Below, piece by piece: positions 20,361 through 29,292 of a stretch of DNA of 64,000 nt. Origin of the DNA: Thiosulfativibrio zosterae (GTDB lineage Bacteria > Pseudomonadota > Gammaproteobacteria > Thiomicrospirales > Thiomicrospiraceae); assembly GCF_011398155.1 (NCBI RefSeq), contig NZ_AP021888.1:186001-250000 (forward strand). The letters run 5' to 3'. How positions within the stretch are numbered: position 1 is the first letter of the stretch; the number at the start of each line of letters is the position of its first letter. The position numbers were made by a program, and so were the translations under genes. The notes under the pieces were generated by a model that did not search any database, was not told where the DNA came from, and saw nothing but the letters and a program-made list of their open reading frames with translations.

Positions 20361-22446
20361 GCTTGTATTCCACTTTATGTCCAACCCAGCGTTCTTGTAG
20401 TCGAGTCATCAAATCGGGATGACTGGTAGCAAGGTCTTCGGCGTGGTGTTTGACCAAAGCAATCCAATGTTGGTCGCGCATTAAATCGGCCATTCTAAAC
20501 TGTAAACCGCCGGTTTGGCGCGTACCTAAAATTTCCCCAGGTCCGCGAATGCGTAAGTCCTCCTCAGCAATTCTAAAGCCATCTGTGGTTTCACGCATGA
20601 TATTGAGCCGTGCTTTGCCGGTTTCAGACAAGGGTGCTTGATAGAGAAGAACACAATGGCTTTGTTTGTCGCCACGCCCCACACGCCCACGCAATTGATG
20701 TAATTGCGCTAACCCCAAACGCTCGGCATTTTCGATAATCATTAAGCTGGCATTGGGCACATTTACCCCCACTTCAATCACCGTGGTGGCCACCAATAAA
20801 TCCAGTTGATGCGCTTTAAAAGCATTCATGACTAACGCCTTTTCTTCGCCTTTTAAGCGCCCATGAATCAAGCCAATGCGCAAGTCAGGATAATAATCAC
20901 TAAATTGTGTGGCGGTCACTTCGGCAGCTTGCGCATGCAGCAATTCAGATTCTTCAATCAACGGGCAAACCCAATAGGCTTGTACGCCGTCTTTGCATTT
21001 TTGATAGAGATGTTCCATCACTTCAAGGCGCTTTTGATTGCTCAATACAGCCGTGTCGATGGGTTTACGCCCGGGGGGTAATTCGTCAATCACCGATAAA
21101 TCCAAGTCGCCATAAGCGGTCATCGCAAGGGTTCTGGGAATCGGCGTTGCCGTCATGATAAGCTGATGGCTGTGAACATCTTCCGTTTTGCCCTTTTCGT
21201 GGAGTGCTAGGCGTTGATGCACGCCAAAGCGATGTTGCTCATCGATAATCACTAGGCCTAGTTTTTGGAACTCCACGGCATCTTGAAAGAGCGCATGAGT
21301 CCCCACCACCACCTTAGCTTCGCCACTGACCACTTGCGCCAGCATAAAGCGTTTTTCGGCGGCTTTCATCCGACCATTTAACCAAGCAACCGGGATTCCC
21401 AAGGGTTCTAACCATTCACAAAATGCATTGCGATGTTGTTCGGCTAAGATTTCGGTGGGCGCCATAATCGCCACTTGATAACCGGCATCGGCCGCTTGAA
21501 TGGCTGCTAAAGCGGCTATGACCGTTTTGCCCGAGCCGACATCACCTTGTACCAAGCGTTGCATTGGATAGGGTTTTTTAAGGTCTTGTTGAATTTCGTG
21601 TAGAACCCTCAATTGTGCGCCGGTTAATGAAAATGGCAGCGAAGCTAATAGGGCATTTACCGTTTGGCTTGGGGGAAAGTTGGGTGCTTGGCGTTGTTGT
21701 TCGGCTTGGCGCAGGGTTTGTAAGCCCAATTGGTGGGTCAGTAATTCTTCAAAAATCAGGCGTTGTTGCACCGGGTGCTCGAAGTGTTTGATTTGTAACA
21801 AATCATCAGAGGGTTGAGGCTGATGAAGGGTGCGCAAACTTTGGTTAATGCCAGGTAAATGGAGTTCTTGGCACAGTTGACTTGGCAAGGCTTCGGTGAG
21901 CGGATATTGTTCTAACAAGGCTAAGGCTTGTTTGATCAGTTTTAACAAGCTGGCTTGCCCCAAGCCTTCGGTGGTCGGATAGATGGGGGTAAGGGTATCC
22001 TCTAATTCTGGGCTTTGCCCCTTGGCAAAGAGTTGATAGGTAGGATGCACCATTTCAAAACCGGTTGGGCCAGAGCGCACTTCGCCATAGACTCGCATTG
22101 TTAATCCGCGTTTGAATTGCTGCGCTTGGCGAAATCCAAAATGAAAAAACCGACAAGTGAGTGATTGACCTTCTTCAGAAATCAGTTTAACCAGTAAGCT
22201 AGGATTGCGACTTTGCGTCATATGTTGGCTGATGATTTCGCCTTCTAATTGGGCTTCGTCGCCCAAGATAATTTGGCTAAAGGGGGTTAATTTGGTTTTG
22301 TCTTGATAGCGCAATGGTAAATGAAACAACAAATCTTGCACGGTCACTAGCCCTAATTTATGGTATTTTTCAACCAGTTTTGGGCCGATGCCTTTGAGCG
22401 ATGTGAGGGTCATTTGTGCCAGCATGATGCTTGTGTCTTTAGCCAT
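20353..22446 (-). CDS. recG: ATP-dependent DNA helicase RecG
   Basis: Remodels stalled forks and branched DNA. It has about 697 residues. The wedge/OB domain comes first (SLKGIGPKLVEKY, HLPLRYQDKT). The superfamily 2 helicase follows with QGDVGSGKT (Walker A), DEQHRFG (motif II), TATPIPRT (motif III), TTVIEVGVNVPNA (motif V) and QLRGRVGRG (motif VI). The start is uncertain: ATG at 22446 is chosen, and ATG at 22425 or GTG at 22455 are possible. None has a clear ribosome site. Confidence 0.94.
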   Translation of the reverse strand: MAKDTSIMLAQMTLTSLKGIGPKLVEKYHKLGLVTVQDLLFHLPLRYQDKTKLTPFSQIILGDEAQLEGEIISQHMTQSRNPSLLVKLISEEGQSLTCRFFHFGFRQAQQFKRGLTMRVYGEVRSGPTGFEMVHPTYQLFAKGQSPELEDTLTPIYPTTEGLGQASLLKLIKQALALLEQYPLTEALPSQLCQELHLPGINQSLRTLHQPQPSDDLLQIKHFEHPVQQRLIFEELLTHQLGLQTLRQAEQQRQAPNFPPSQTVNALLASLPFSLTGAQLRVLHEIQQDLKKPYPMQRLVQGDVGSGKTVIAALAAIQAADAGYQVAIMAPTEILAEQHRNAFCEWLEPLGIPVAWLNGRMKAAEKRFMLAQVVSGEAKVVVGTHALFQDAVEFQKLGLVIIDEQHRFGVHQRLALHEKGKTEDVHSHQLIMTATPIPRTLAMTAYGDLDLSVIDELPPGRKPIDTAVLSNQKRLEVMEHLYQKCKDGVQAYWVCPLIEESELLHAQAAEVTATQFSDYYPDLRIGLIHGRLKGEEKALVMNAFKAHQLDLLVATTVIEVGVNVPNASLMIIENAERLGLAQLHQLRGRVGRGDKQSHCVLLYQAPLSETGKARLNIMRETTDGFRIAEEDLRIRGPGEILGTRQTGGLQFRMADLMRDQHWIALVKHHAEDLATSHPDLMTRLQERWVGHKVEYKHA

Positions 22447-22532
22447 AAAGCACACATTTTAGCAAAAGCTTGACTTGCCAGTGGTAAGGTTTGATTGGAT
22501 CCCGTTAAAGGTTAGTTGAAAGTGCGTTAATT

Positions 22533-24368
22533 TTAAGCCAACACCCATTGTCCTTTGCCACGGCGTTTGGCGGTATACATGGCCTGGTCGGCATCTTTAA
22601 GCAACTCATCAACATTGGGTTCTTGTTCACCGTCAAAGATTTTTAAACCCACCGAAGCGCCCACTTTGCCATAGAATTGCCCGTCTTTTTCTAAAGGTTC
22701 TTGCAGGGTTTGAATGATTTTTTGCGCCACACTGGCCGCAAAGTTATCGGTTTGAATATTGTCGAGCAACACCACAAATTCATCCCCACCAAAACGCGCG
22801 GCCAAGTCGGTTTTGCGTATGCAGCTTGAAATGCGTTCAGCAGCGGTTTTCAAAACCCAGTCCCCGATATCATGTCCCAGGGTGTCGTTAATGTTTTTAA
22901 AGCCATCCAGGTCAATAAACAGCAGGGCATGGGTTTGATTGAGTCGCTCAAGTCGATCCAGGGTGCGGCTAAGTTGGTCAATCAAAACACGGCGTTTGGC
23001 AAGACCGGTTAAATGGTCGTAATTGGCCATGTGGTAAGTTTCATTCAGCAGGGTTTCTTTTTCGGCGCTGAGTTGATTAAAGGCTTGGGTCACATGGTTG
23101 TAATAGTTGGCAATCAGCGCCGCCTCAGAGAAAGGGTCAACCACGATGCGTTGAGTAAAGTCTTGTGTTTTGGCTTGTTTATTCATAGCAGAGGCCAAAT
23201 CAAACATCGAAGTGGTGGCCTGGTGTTCACTGATATTTAATCCCATGATTTCTTGGGATTCCGACACGCGTAGTGTGAAGAAGTGATTGAGTAAGCGCAA
23301 AAAAACATAGGTGCTAACGAAGGACAGAAGTCCAATGGCGACGATACCAATCAGCTGACTTTTGAGTTGGGTTAAAAAATCCACATCTGGCACCAAGAAA
23401 GCCACCGCCAGCGTTCCAGAAACGCCAGCGAACAGGTGAACCGGAACGGCTTCAATGGCGTCGTCAATTTGATATTTGATGAGAAGGAATTTGCCAAGCG
23501 AATAAGATAAATACCCCAATAAACCAATCAACATGGCATTCAGTGGCGAAGCCAATTGTGCAGAAGCCGTAATGGCGACTAGGCCTGCTAAAACGCCGTG
23601 CATGATGTCATTCACTTGATAATGATGAGTGAGCGCTTTACTGAACAATAACCCGCTGATGCCACCAATGGCGCCTGCAATCAGGGTATTTAAAATAACA
23701 ACACCGGTCTGAGCGTTAAGGGCTAAAACACTGCCGCCATTAAAGCCAATCCAGCCTAACCAAATCAAAAATACACCTAAGGTACTGAAAGCCAGATTGG
23801 ATTGTTCAAATCCTTGGTTGCCCTTATCAAAGCGACCCAGTCGCGGGCCAATAATTAATATGGCCGCCAACGCCGCCCAGCCACCAACCGAGTGCACCAC
23901 GGTTGAGCCGGCAAAATCAATAAACCCTAACTTAGCCAACCAGCCATCCACATTCCAAGCCCAGTGGGCTTGCATCGGATAAATGAATAAAGACACTATG
24001 ACGGCAATCCATAAGTAAGCGGAATATTTAGTACGCTCCGCAATGGCGCCCGAAATGATGGTGACTGCGGTGGTCGCAAACATGGCTTGAAAGATGACAA
24101 TGATGATTTGAGAAAAATCGGCTTCGTAATAAAACAACGGTGACCAGCCAATCAAACCACCATAGCTGTTGCCCAGCATAATGCTTGCACCAAAAGTGAT
24201 AAATATCATAAAGGTGATGAGAAAGTCGCTGAGGTTTTTGAGCGCGGTCGAAATCGAGTTTTTAGCACGCGTTGCACCGGCTTCTAAAGCCGTAAAGCCT
24301 GGTTGCATCAGGGCAACCAAAACGGCGCTCACCAAAATCCATAGGTTGTTAATCAAGCTTTCTGCCAT
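22533..24368 (-). CDS. Ammonium transporter (Amt) - diguanylate cyclase fusion
   Basis: A 611-residue fusion. Residues about 1-375 are a full Amt channel with the features of E. coli AmtB: Asp and first His in DFAGSTVVH, second His in VPVHLFAG, the Phe gate in FQAMFATTA and aromatic WIGFNGGS. A linker of about 65 residues leads to a GGDEF domain (about 440-610) with intact GGDEF and the product-inhibition site RKTD exactly five residues earlier. It is therefore predicted to sense or conduct ammonium and make cyclic di-GMP. Amt proteins fused to signalling domains are known (for example Amt-histidine kinases). No glnK/PII gene is adjacent. Confidence 0.92.
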   Translation of the reverse strand: MAESLINNLWILVSAVLVALMQPGFTALEAGATRAKNSISTALKNLSDFLITFMIFITFGASIMLGNSYGGLIGWSPLFYYEADFSQIIIVIFQAMFATTAVTIISGAIAERTKYSAYLWIAVIVSLFIYPMQAHWAWNVDGWLAKLGFIDFAGSTVVHSVGGWAALAAILIIGPRLGRFDKGNQGFEQSNLAFSTLGVFLIWLGWIGFNGGSVLALNAQTGVVILNTLIAGAIGGISGLLFSKALTHHYQVNDIMHGVLAGLVAITASAQLASPLNAMLIGLLGYLSYSLGKFLLIKYQIDDAIEAVPVHLFAGVSGTLAVAFLVPDVDFLTQLKSQLIGIVAIGLLSFVSTYVFLRLLNHFFTLRVSESQEIMGLNISEHQATTSMFDLASAMNKQAKTQDFTQRIVVDPFSEAALIANYYNHVTQAFNQLSAEKETLLNETYHMANYDHLTGLAKRRVLIDQLSRTLDRLERLNQTHALLFIDLDGFKNINDTLGHDIGDWVLKTAAERISSCIRKTDLAARFGGDEFVVLLDNIQTDNFAASVAQKIIQTLQEPLEKDGQFYGKVGASVGLKIFDGEQEPNVDELLKDADQAMYTAKRRGKGQWVLA

Positions 24369-24588
24369 GGTGTTTGCTCTTTAAATGGACGAAGACCCTA
24401 GAAAAAGCAAGTTTTATACCTTTATTAAAAAATGCAAGTATATGAATGACCAGTCAATTTTGGCTTAAAGATCAAAGACATTTGATTGAGGTTTTGTTTG
24501 TATATGGTGCGTTTTTGAATGCGTATGTCCCATTTTGGTTAGTGAGCGCATACGCAATTTGAAAGGGTGTTGGGTTTAGGTGTTGAAT

Positions 24589-24975
24589 TTAGTAAGAAGA
24601 CAAGGCCATGATGCCTTCCATTTCAATGTCCGTGTCTTTAGGCAATTGCTTAACCGCCACCGCAGCACGCGCTGGGTAAGGTTGTTGAAAGTATTGCGCC
24701 ATAATTTCATTGACCGTCGCAAAGTGCGCCATGTCAGTTAAGAAGATATTCATTTTCACGATGTCTTGCAAGGTGCCACCAGCCGCTTCGCAAACCGCAG
24801 ACAAGTTTTTAAAGACTTGATGAATACGCACCGAAATATCGCCTTCGGCCAGTTGCATTGTTTCGGGAATAAGGGCAATTTGGCCTGATAAATAAACGGT
24901 GTTGCCAAAACGCACGGCTTGAGAGTAAGTGCCTATGGCCGCTGGAGCTTTATCGGTAGAGATGACTTGACGCAT
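24589..24975 (-). CDS. ridA: 2-iminobutanoate/2-iminopropanoate deaminase RidA
   Basis: Hydrolyses reactive enamine/imine intermediates released by PLP enzymes. It has 128 residues, normal length. Motifs are [13 protein letters not shown] (start), YLSGQIAL and the catalytic Arg in [13 protein letters not shown] (about residue 103). It is divergent from the metal ABC operon. An exact palindrome copy lies in the gap. Confidence 0.96.
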   Translation of the reverse strand: MRQVISTDKAPAAIGTYSQAVRFGNTVYLSGQIALIPETMQLAEGDISVRIHQVFKNLSAVCEAAGGTLQDIVKMNIFLTDMAHFATVNEIMAQYFQQPYPARAAVAVKQLPKDTDIEMEGIMALSSY

Positions 24976-25024
24976 GGAGCTTTCCTTTTAGAGGTTTAAA
25001 ATCGATTTATTCTATCCAAAAACA

Positions 25025-25036
25025 ACCAGGCCTGGT
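25025..25036. repeat. Dispersed palindrome, copy 3 (divergent ridA / metal operon gap)
   Basis: Exact ACCAGGCCTGGT inside AAAAACAACCAGGCCTGGTT. It sits between two divergent starts, so it cannot be a transcription terminator for either gene. Confidence 0.85.
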
Positions 25037-25097
25037 TATTTTTAGGCTGAAATTAAGCCATTTTAGGGGTTGAATTAAAATGAGTCGTACCTAATTA

Positions 25098-25138
25098 AAA
25101 AGTTAGTCATGGCTAATCTTTTGGATTTTATCTATAAT
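25098..25138 (+). promoter_or_regulatory. Metal ABC operon promoter with DtxR/MntR-like operator
   Basis: An imperfect palindrome, AAAGTTAG-TCATGG-CTAATCTTT (25099-25121), is built around TTAGTCATGGCTAA (12 of 14 positions paired). It overlaps the -35 position of a perfect TATAAT at 25133-25138, 31 nt before the first gene. The TTAG..CTAA layout resembles DtxR-family operators, and the operon itself encodes a DtxR-like domain. Regulation is inference. Confidence 0.5.
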
Positions 25139-25168
25139 CAATTGCTTATTTAATACAGAGTTTAGGAT

Positions 25169-26068
25169 ATGCGTTTTAAAAAACTGCTGATGGTTGGGTT
25201 GTTTTGCTTAGGTCTTTTTAGCTTGCCAGCGCAAGCTCAGCCGTTGAAAGTGTTGGTGACGACTGGCATGATCGCCGATTTGGTTGAAAATATTGGCGGC
25301 TCTGCGGTGGAAGTCACCGCCTTAATGGGCAGCGGCGTAGACCCACACTTATACAAAGCCACCCAAGGGGATGTGCGCCGTTTATTGCAAGCGGATGTTA
25401 TTTTTTTTAACGGCTTGCACCTCGAAGGCAAAATGCAGGATATGTTTGATAAATTGCAGCGCAAACAGCCAGTCTTTGCTGTGAGCGCCAACATTCCAGA
25501 AAATCGCTTACGCCATTTTGGCGCAACAGCGCATGACCCGCATATTTGGTTTGATGTGTCCTTATGGTTAATGGCTGGCGAAACGGTTTTACAAAAACTC
25601 AGCGCACAAGACCCAGCGCATCAGGCGGATTATCAGGCCAATGCCCAAGCCTATTTTGCCAAGTTAAAAGCCCTGGATACTTGGGTGCGCGCGCAAATTT
25701 TGCAAATTCCTGCCCAACAACGCGTGTTGATTACCGCTCATGATGCGTTTGGTTATTTTGGCGATGCCTATGGCATGGAAGTACGCGGCTTGCAGGGCAT
25801 TAGCACCGCTACCGAGTTTGGGTTGCGTGATATTAAAATTTTGAAAGATGTCATCGCCGAGCGCAAAATCAAGGCAGTGTTTGTTGAGTCCAGCGTGCCG
25901 AAGAAGTTTATTGAATCCTTGGTGGCTGGCGTGCAAGAGTCGGGGCATCAGTTGGTGATCGGCGGTCAATTGTATTCAGATGCCATGGGATTGACTGGCA
26001 CACCCGAAGGCACTTATATCGGCATGGTCACTGCCAATGTCAATACCATTGTCAGTGCGTTAAAGTAA
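25169..26068 (+). CDS. Mn/Zn-type ABC transporter solute-binding protein
   Basis: Periplasmic metal receptor of the TroA/PsaA/MntA class. It has 299 residues with a Sec signal peptide (cleavage near PAQAQ). The four expected metal ligands are His in DPHLYKAT (about residue 58), His in HDPHIWFD, Glu in FVESSVPKK and Asp in YSDAMG. A Glu as third ligand is what Mn-binding PsaA has, while ZnuA has His and a His-rich loop, which is absent here. Manganese (or iron) is therefore more likely than zinc (inference). First gene of a four-gene operon. Confidence 0.9.
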   Translation: MRFKKLLMVGLFCLGLFSLPAQAQPLKVLVTTGMIADLVENIGGSAVEVTALMGSGVDPHLYKATQGDVRRLLQADVIFFNGLHLEGKMQDMFDKLQRKQPVFAVSANIPENRLRHFGATAHDPHIWFDVSLWLMAGETVLQKLSAQDPAHQADYQANAQAYFAKLKALDTWVRAQILQIPAQQRVLITAHDAFGYFGDAYGMEVRGLQGISTATEFGLRDIKILKDVIAERKIKAVFVESSVPKKFIESLVAGVQESGHQLVIGGQLYSDAMGLTGTPEGTYIGMVTANVNTIVSALK

Positions 26069-26079
26069 CGGAATTAAAG

Positions 26080-26871
26080 ATGCAAAACCTGATTGAAAAT
26101 TCTCCATTAGTTGTGAAGCAACTCAGTATGCGTTATCACCATAAACCGGTGTTGACCGATGTCAGTTTCTCGATTCCAGAAGGTAAAACCATTGCCATTA
26201 TTGGCCCAAACGGCGCTGGCAAATCGACCTTATTAAAAGGCATTATGAATTTAGCACCGACCATGTCGGGCGAAGTGGCGTTTTTTGGTGAGCCTTTAGA
26301 TAAAAAACGCTTAGCAGTCGCTTATGTGCCGCAGCGCGAAGAGTCGGACTGGGATTTTCCTATTCAAGTGATGGATGTGGTGTTGATGGGGCGGCACGGC
26401 CAGTTAAAATTTTGGCAAAGACCCAGCGCACAAGACCATCTGATTGCTGAACAAGCTTTAAGTGATGTGGGGATGCTTGAGTTTAAAGACCGCCAAATCA
26501 GTCAACTCTCGGGCGGTCAACAACAACGCGTTTTTTTGGCGCGTGCTTTGGCGCAAAAAGCCAGCTTGTATTTAATGGATGAACCCTTTGCCGGGGTGGA
26601 TGTCACCACCGAAAAAGCCATTATTGATTTGTTTAAAGAACTCAAAGCGCAAAATAAAACCGTGGTATGCGTGCATCATGACCTTAGCACAGTGGGGGAA
26701 TATTTTGATTGGGTGGTGATGATCAACGCCCGTTTGGTGGCGTCAGGCCCCGCTGCAGATGTTTTGACACCTGAAAACCTCAATAAAACCTACGGCGGGC
26801 GCTTGTCATTGCTCAGCGAAATGACCGAAAAACTCTATCGCTCTAACTTGAGCAAGGTGCATGATGAATAG
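26080..26871 (+). CDS. Mn/Zn-type ABC transporter ATP-binding protein
   Basis: A 263-residue ATPase of the TroB/MntB class that powers import by the two following permeases. Walker A is GPNGAGKST (about residues 46-54), the Q-loop is VPQREESDWDFP, the ABC signature is LSGGQQQRVFLARAL, Walker B is LYLMDEPFAGVD, and the H-loop is VHHDL. The Q-loop sequence REESDWDFP is typical of manganese/zinc importers. Its stop overlaps the next start. Confidence 0.94.
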   Translation: MQNLIENSPLVVKQLSMRYHHKPVLTDVSFSIPEGKTIAIIGPNGAGKSTLLKGIMNLAPTMSGEVAFFGEPLDKKRLAVAYVPQREESDWDFPIQVMDVVLMGRHGQLKFWQRPSAQDHLIAEQALSDVGMLEFKDRQISQLSGGQQQRVFLARALAQKASLYLMDEPFAGVDVTTEKAIIDLFKELKAQNKTVVCVHHDLSTVGEYFDWVVMINARLVASGPAADVLTPENLNKTYGGRLSLLSEMTEKLYRSNLSKVHDE

Positions 26872-28249
26872 TGCCAGTAGTGCCAGCCTAGTGCCACTCG
26901 ATTTTTGGGTGTTAATGCGCGAGTTTTGGTCTTTTCAAGATGCCAATGTGCTTTGGGTAGTGGTGGGTTCGATGTTATTAGGCATTGCCGCTTCGGTGGT
27001 GGGCAGTTTTGCATTTTTACGCAAACGCTCTTTAATGGGCGATGTCTTGGCACACGCCGCTTTACCGGGGGTGATGACAGCGTTTTTATTGGCACAAACC
27101 AATACCCCTTGGGTCATGTTTGTTGGCGCTTTGTCGAGTAGTTTTTTAGGGCTGTTGTTGATGGATTGGATACCCAAAAATAGCAAAATCAAACCCGATG
27201 CCGCCATGGCCATTACCCTATCTTTTTTCTTTGCTTTGGGGTTGATGGAGCTGTCTTATATTCAAGGGTTGGAAATCGAAGGCAAAAGCGGCCTAGATAA
27301 AATGCTGTTTGGGCAAGCCGCCGCCATGTTGCCAAAAGACATTGCTTGGCTCAGTGGTGTAGCAGTCTTGATTTTAGTCACCATTGGCTTGTTTTTTCAT
27401 AAGTTTCGATTGATTGCGTTTAATCGAGTCTATGCCCAAACCCTGGGTTTGAATTTGGCATTTTATGAGTTGATTTTAGCCTTGCTGATTGTGTCTGCCG
27501 TGGTCATTGGGCTGCAAGTGGTCGGGGTGGTTTTAATGGCGGCGGTGCTCCTAACCCCCATAGCGGCAGCCAGATTTTGGAGTCAGCGTCTGAGTCATTT
27601 GTTGTGGATTGCGGCCATTATTGGTGGCTTAAGCGGACTTATCAGTGCCAATATTTCTTATATGGCACCTGCCATGCCCACCGGCCCTTGGATGGTGGTG
27701 GTTTTATCGTTATTCTTTTTGGTATCGTTTTTGTTTGCGCCAGAGCGAGGCTTGGTTGCCAATGCAAGAGCGCTCAAACGCCTGCGCCAACAGGTGCAAG
27801 AAGAAAATGTTCTTAGAACTTTTTATGTGCTGAATGAGCGCCATCCATCGCACCATGCAGACCAAGCCTTGCACCTAGACAAGCGGTTTCATCAAGAAGA
27901 TATTTTGGCCAATCGCGCCATGTCAGTTTCGGTGCTAAAACGCACTCTGCATCGTTTGGTAAACAAGGGCTGGGTAGAGCAAACGCCCTTTTCAATTACC
28001 TTAACACCTGCGGGCGCACAAGAAGCCAGCCAACTCACGCGTCGTCATCGACTTTGGGAAAACTATTTGATTGAACAGGCCTCCATTGATTCCAGTCAAG
28101 TGCATCTGCAAGCTGAGCATATTGAGCATTTGTTAACCGATGTCGAAACCCGAGAAATAGAGCAAACCCTCAGCGGTGCTTCACACGACCCGCACGGCAA
28201 GACCATCCCATCAGCCGTCGGTGTGACTTTGGAGAAGCCTCATGCATGA
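26861..28249 (+). CDS. Mn/Zn ABC permease fused to a DtxR/MntR-like regulator domain
   Basis: A 462-residue fusion. Residues about 1-290 are a TroC-type permease with eight or so helices (SLMGDVLAHAALPG, LPKDIAWLSG). Residues about 300-455 match the iron-dependent repressor family. They form a winged helix (LKRTLHRLVNKGWVEQT) followed by the dimerisation/metal domain RRHRLWENYL, the E-x2-E-H pattern in AEHIEH, and DPHGKTIP near the end. The His and Glu pattern matches the metal ligands of MntR. It overlaps the ATPase gene by 11 nt and the next permease by 8 nt. The domain may gate transport, or may bind DNA from the membrane. Confidence 0.88.
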   Translation: MMNSASSASLVPLDFWVLMREFWSFQDANVLWVVVGSMLLGIAASVVGSFAFLRKRSLMGDVLAHAALPGVMTAFLLAQTNTPWVMFVGALSSSFLGLLLMDWIPKNSKIKPDAAMAITLSFFFALGLMELSYIQGLEIEGKSGLDKMLFGQAAAMLPKDIAWLSGVAVLILVTIGLFFHKFRLIAFNRVYAQTLGLNLAFYELILALLIVSAVVIGLQVVGVVLMAAVLLTPIAAARFWSQRLSHLLWIAAIIGGLSGLISANISYMAPAMPTGPWMVVVLSLFFLVSFLFAPERGLVANARALKRLRQQVQEENVLRTFYVLNERHPSHHADQALHLDKRFHQEDILANRAMSVSVLKRTLHRLVNKGWVEQTPFSITLTPAGAQEASQLTRRHRLWENYLIEQASIDSSQVHLQAEHIEHLLTDVETREIEQTLSGASHDPHGKTIPSAVGVTLEKPHA

Positions 28250-29132
28250 GTTTTGGATTTTAGCCACCGCCAGTTTGGTGGCCATCAGTGCCTCTATGGT
28301 GGGTGTGTTTTTAATCTTGCGCCGCATGGCGTTGTTGGGCGATGCCATCAGTCACTCGGTGTTGTTGGGTATCGTGGGCGGTTATTTGTTATCGGGTAGC
28401 CGCTCGATTGCGGTGATGCTGATCAGTGCCACTTTAATCGGTTTATTGACCGCTTGGTTGTCTAATGCCTTGCACCGCTTGGGCAAATTACAAACCGATG
28501 CCAGTATCGGCATAGTGTTCACCTTGTTTTTTGCTTTAGGGGTTATCTTGGTTTCCCTGTTTTCCGGACAGGTGGATTTAGACCAAGAGTGTGTGCTGTA
28601 TGGTGAGTTGGCATTCGTGCCCTTTGATACGATTACCTTTGGCAATTTAGAAGCAGGCCCTCGCGCTTTTTGGATGATTGGGCTGGTGTTTTTAATTAAC
28701 CTTGGGGTTTTGGTCTTGGCGTATGAGCGTTTTAAATTGGTGTCCTTTCATCCCGCCTTGGCGATTTCACTGGGGGTGAATGTTGCCTTTTGGCATTATT
28801 TATTGATGACACTGGTGTCCTTAACCACGGTGGCTTCCTTTGAGGCAGTTGGAGCAATCTTGGTGGTGGCGTTACTGGTGATTCCTGCGAGTAGCGCTTA
28901 CTTATGGGCAAAATCGTTAAAATCCATGCTGTGGATTGCGGCGGCTTATGGTCAGGCATCGGTGTTGATTGGCTACGCGTTAGCGCGTTGGCTGGATAGT
29001 TCTATTGCGGCTTCGATTGGGGTGTCTTCTGGTTTGTTATTGTTTTTAACCTTGGGCATTTTGCAAATTCGTAAACTCAAACAAAAAACCTATGTTGACC
29101 ATAGTTTGAAAGCAGAAGCAGTGGAGCTTTAG
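28242..29132 (+). CDS. Mn/Zn-type ABC transporter permease (TroD-like)
   Basis: A 296-residue membrane protein with about eight to nine helices and no regulator domain. It pairs with the preceding fused permease. Motifs are RRMALLGDAISHSVLLG (about residues 28-44) and AVGAILVVALLVIPAS. It starts at the ATG overlapping the previous stop by 8 nt and is the last gene of the operon. Confidence 0.92.
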   Translation: MHEFWILATASLVAISASMVGVFLILRRMALLGDAISHSVLLGIVGGYLLSGSRSIAVMLISATLIGLLTAWLSNALHRLGKLQTDASIGIVFTLFFALGVILVSLFSGQVDLDQECVLYGELAFVPFDTITFGNLEAGPRAFWMIGLVFLINLGVLVLAYERFKLVSFHPALAISLGVNVAFWHYLLMTLVSLTTVASFEAVGAILVVALLVIPASSAYLWAKSLKSMLWIAAAYGQASVLIGYALARWLDSSIAASIGVSSGLLLFLTLGILQIRKLKQKTYVDHSLKAEAVEL

Positions 29133-29292
29133 AGGTCAAACGGTCATCTCTCTTTTTAATCCCAAATTTTTGCATAGCGCAATGAATCATGAGTTCTATT
29201 TATACCTTTCTTTAAGTTTATTCCATCCTTTACCGGCTAGATTTTTGCTAAAATCTCATAAATTAAAATCATACTAGGTCTAAGGAAAGGTT

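Noticed and set aside
29209-29250. Sigma-28 (FliA) promoter before the first chemoreceptor
   Set aside because: AAGTTT followed by ACCGGCTA is a partial match only (about half of the -10 agrees with GCCGATAA), and no similar site is found before the other two chemoreceptors.
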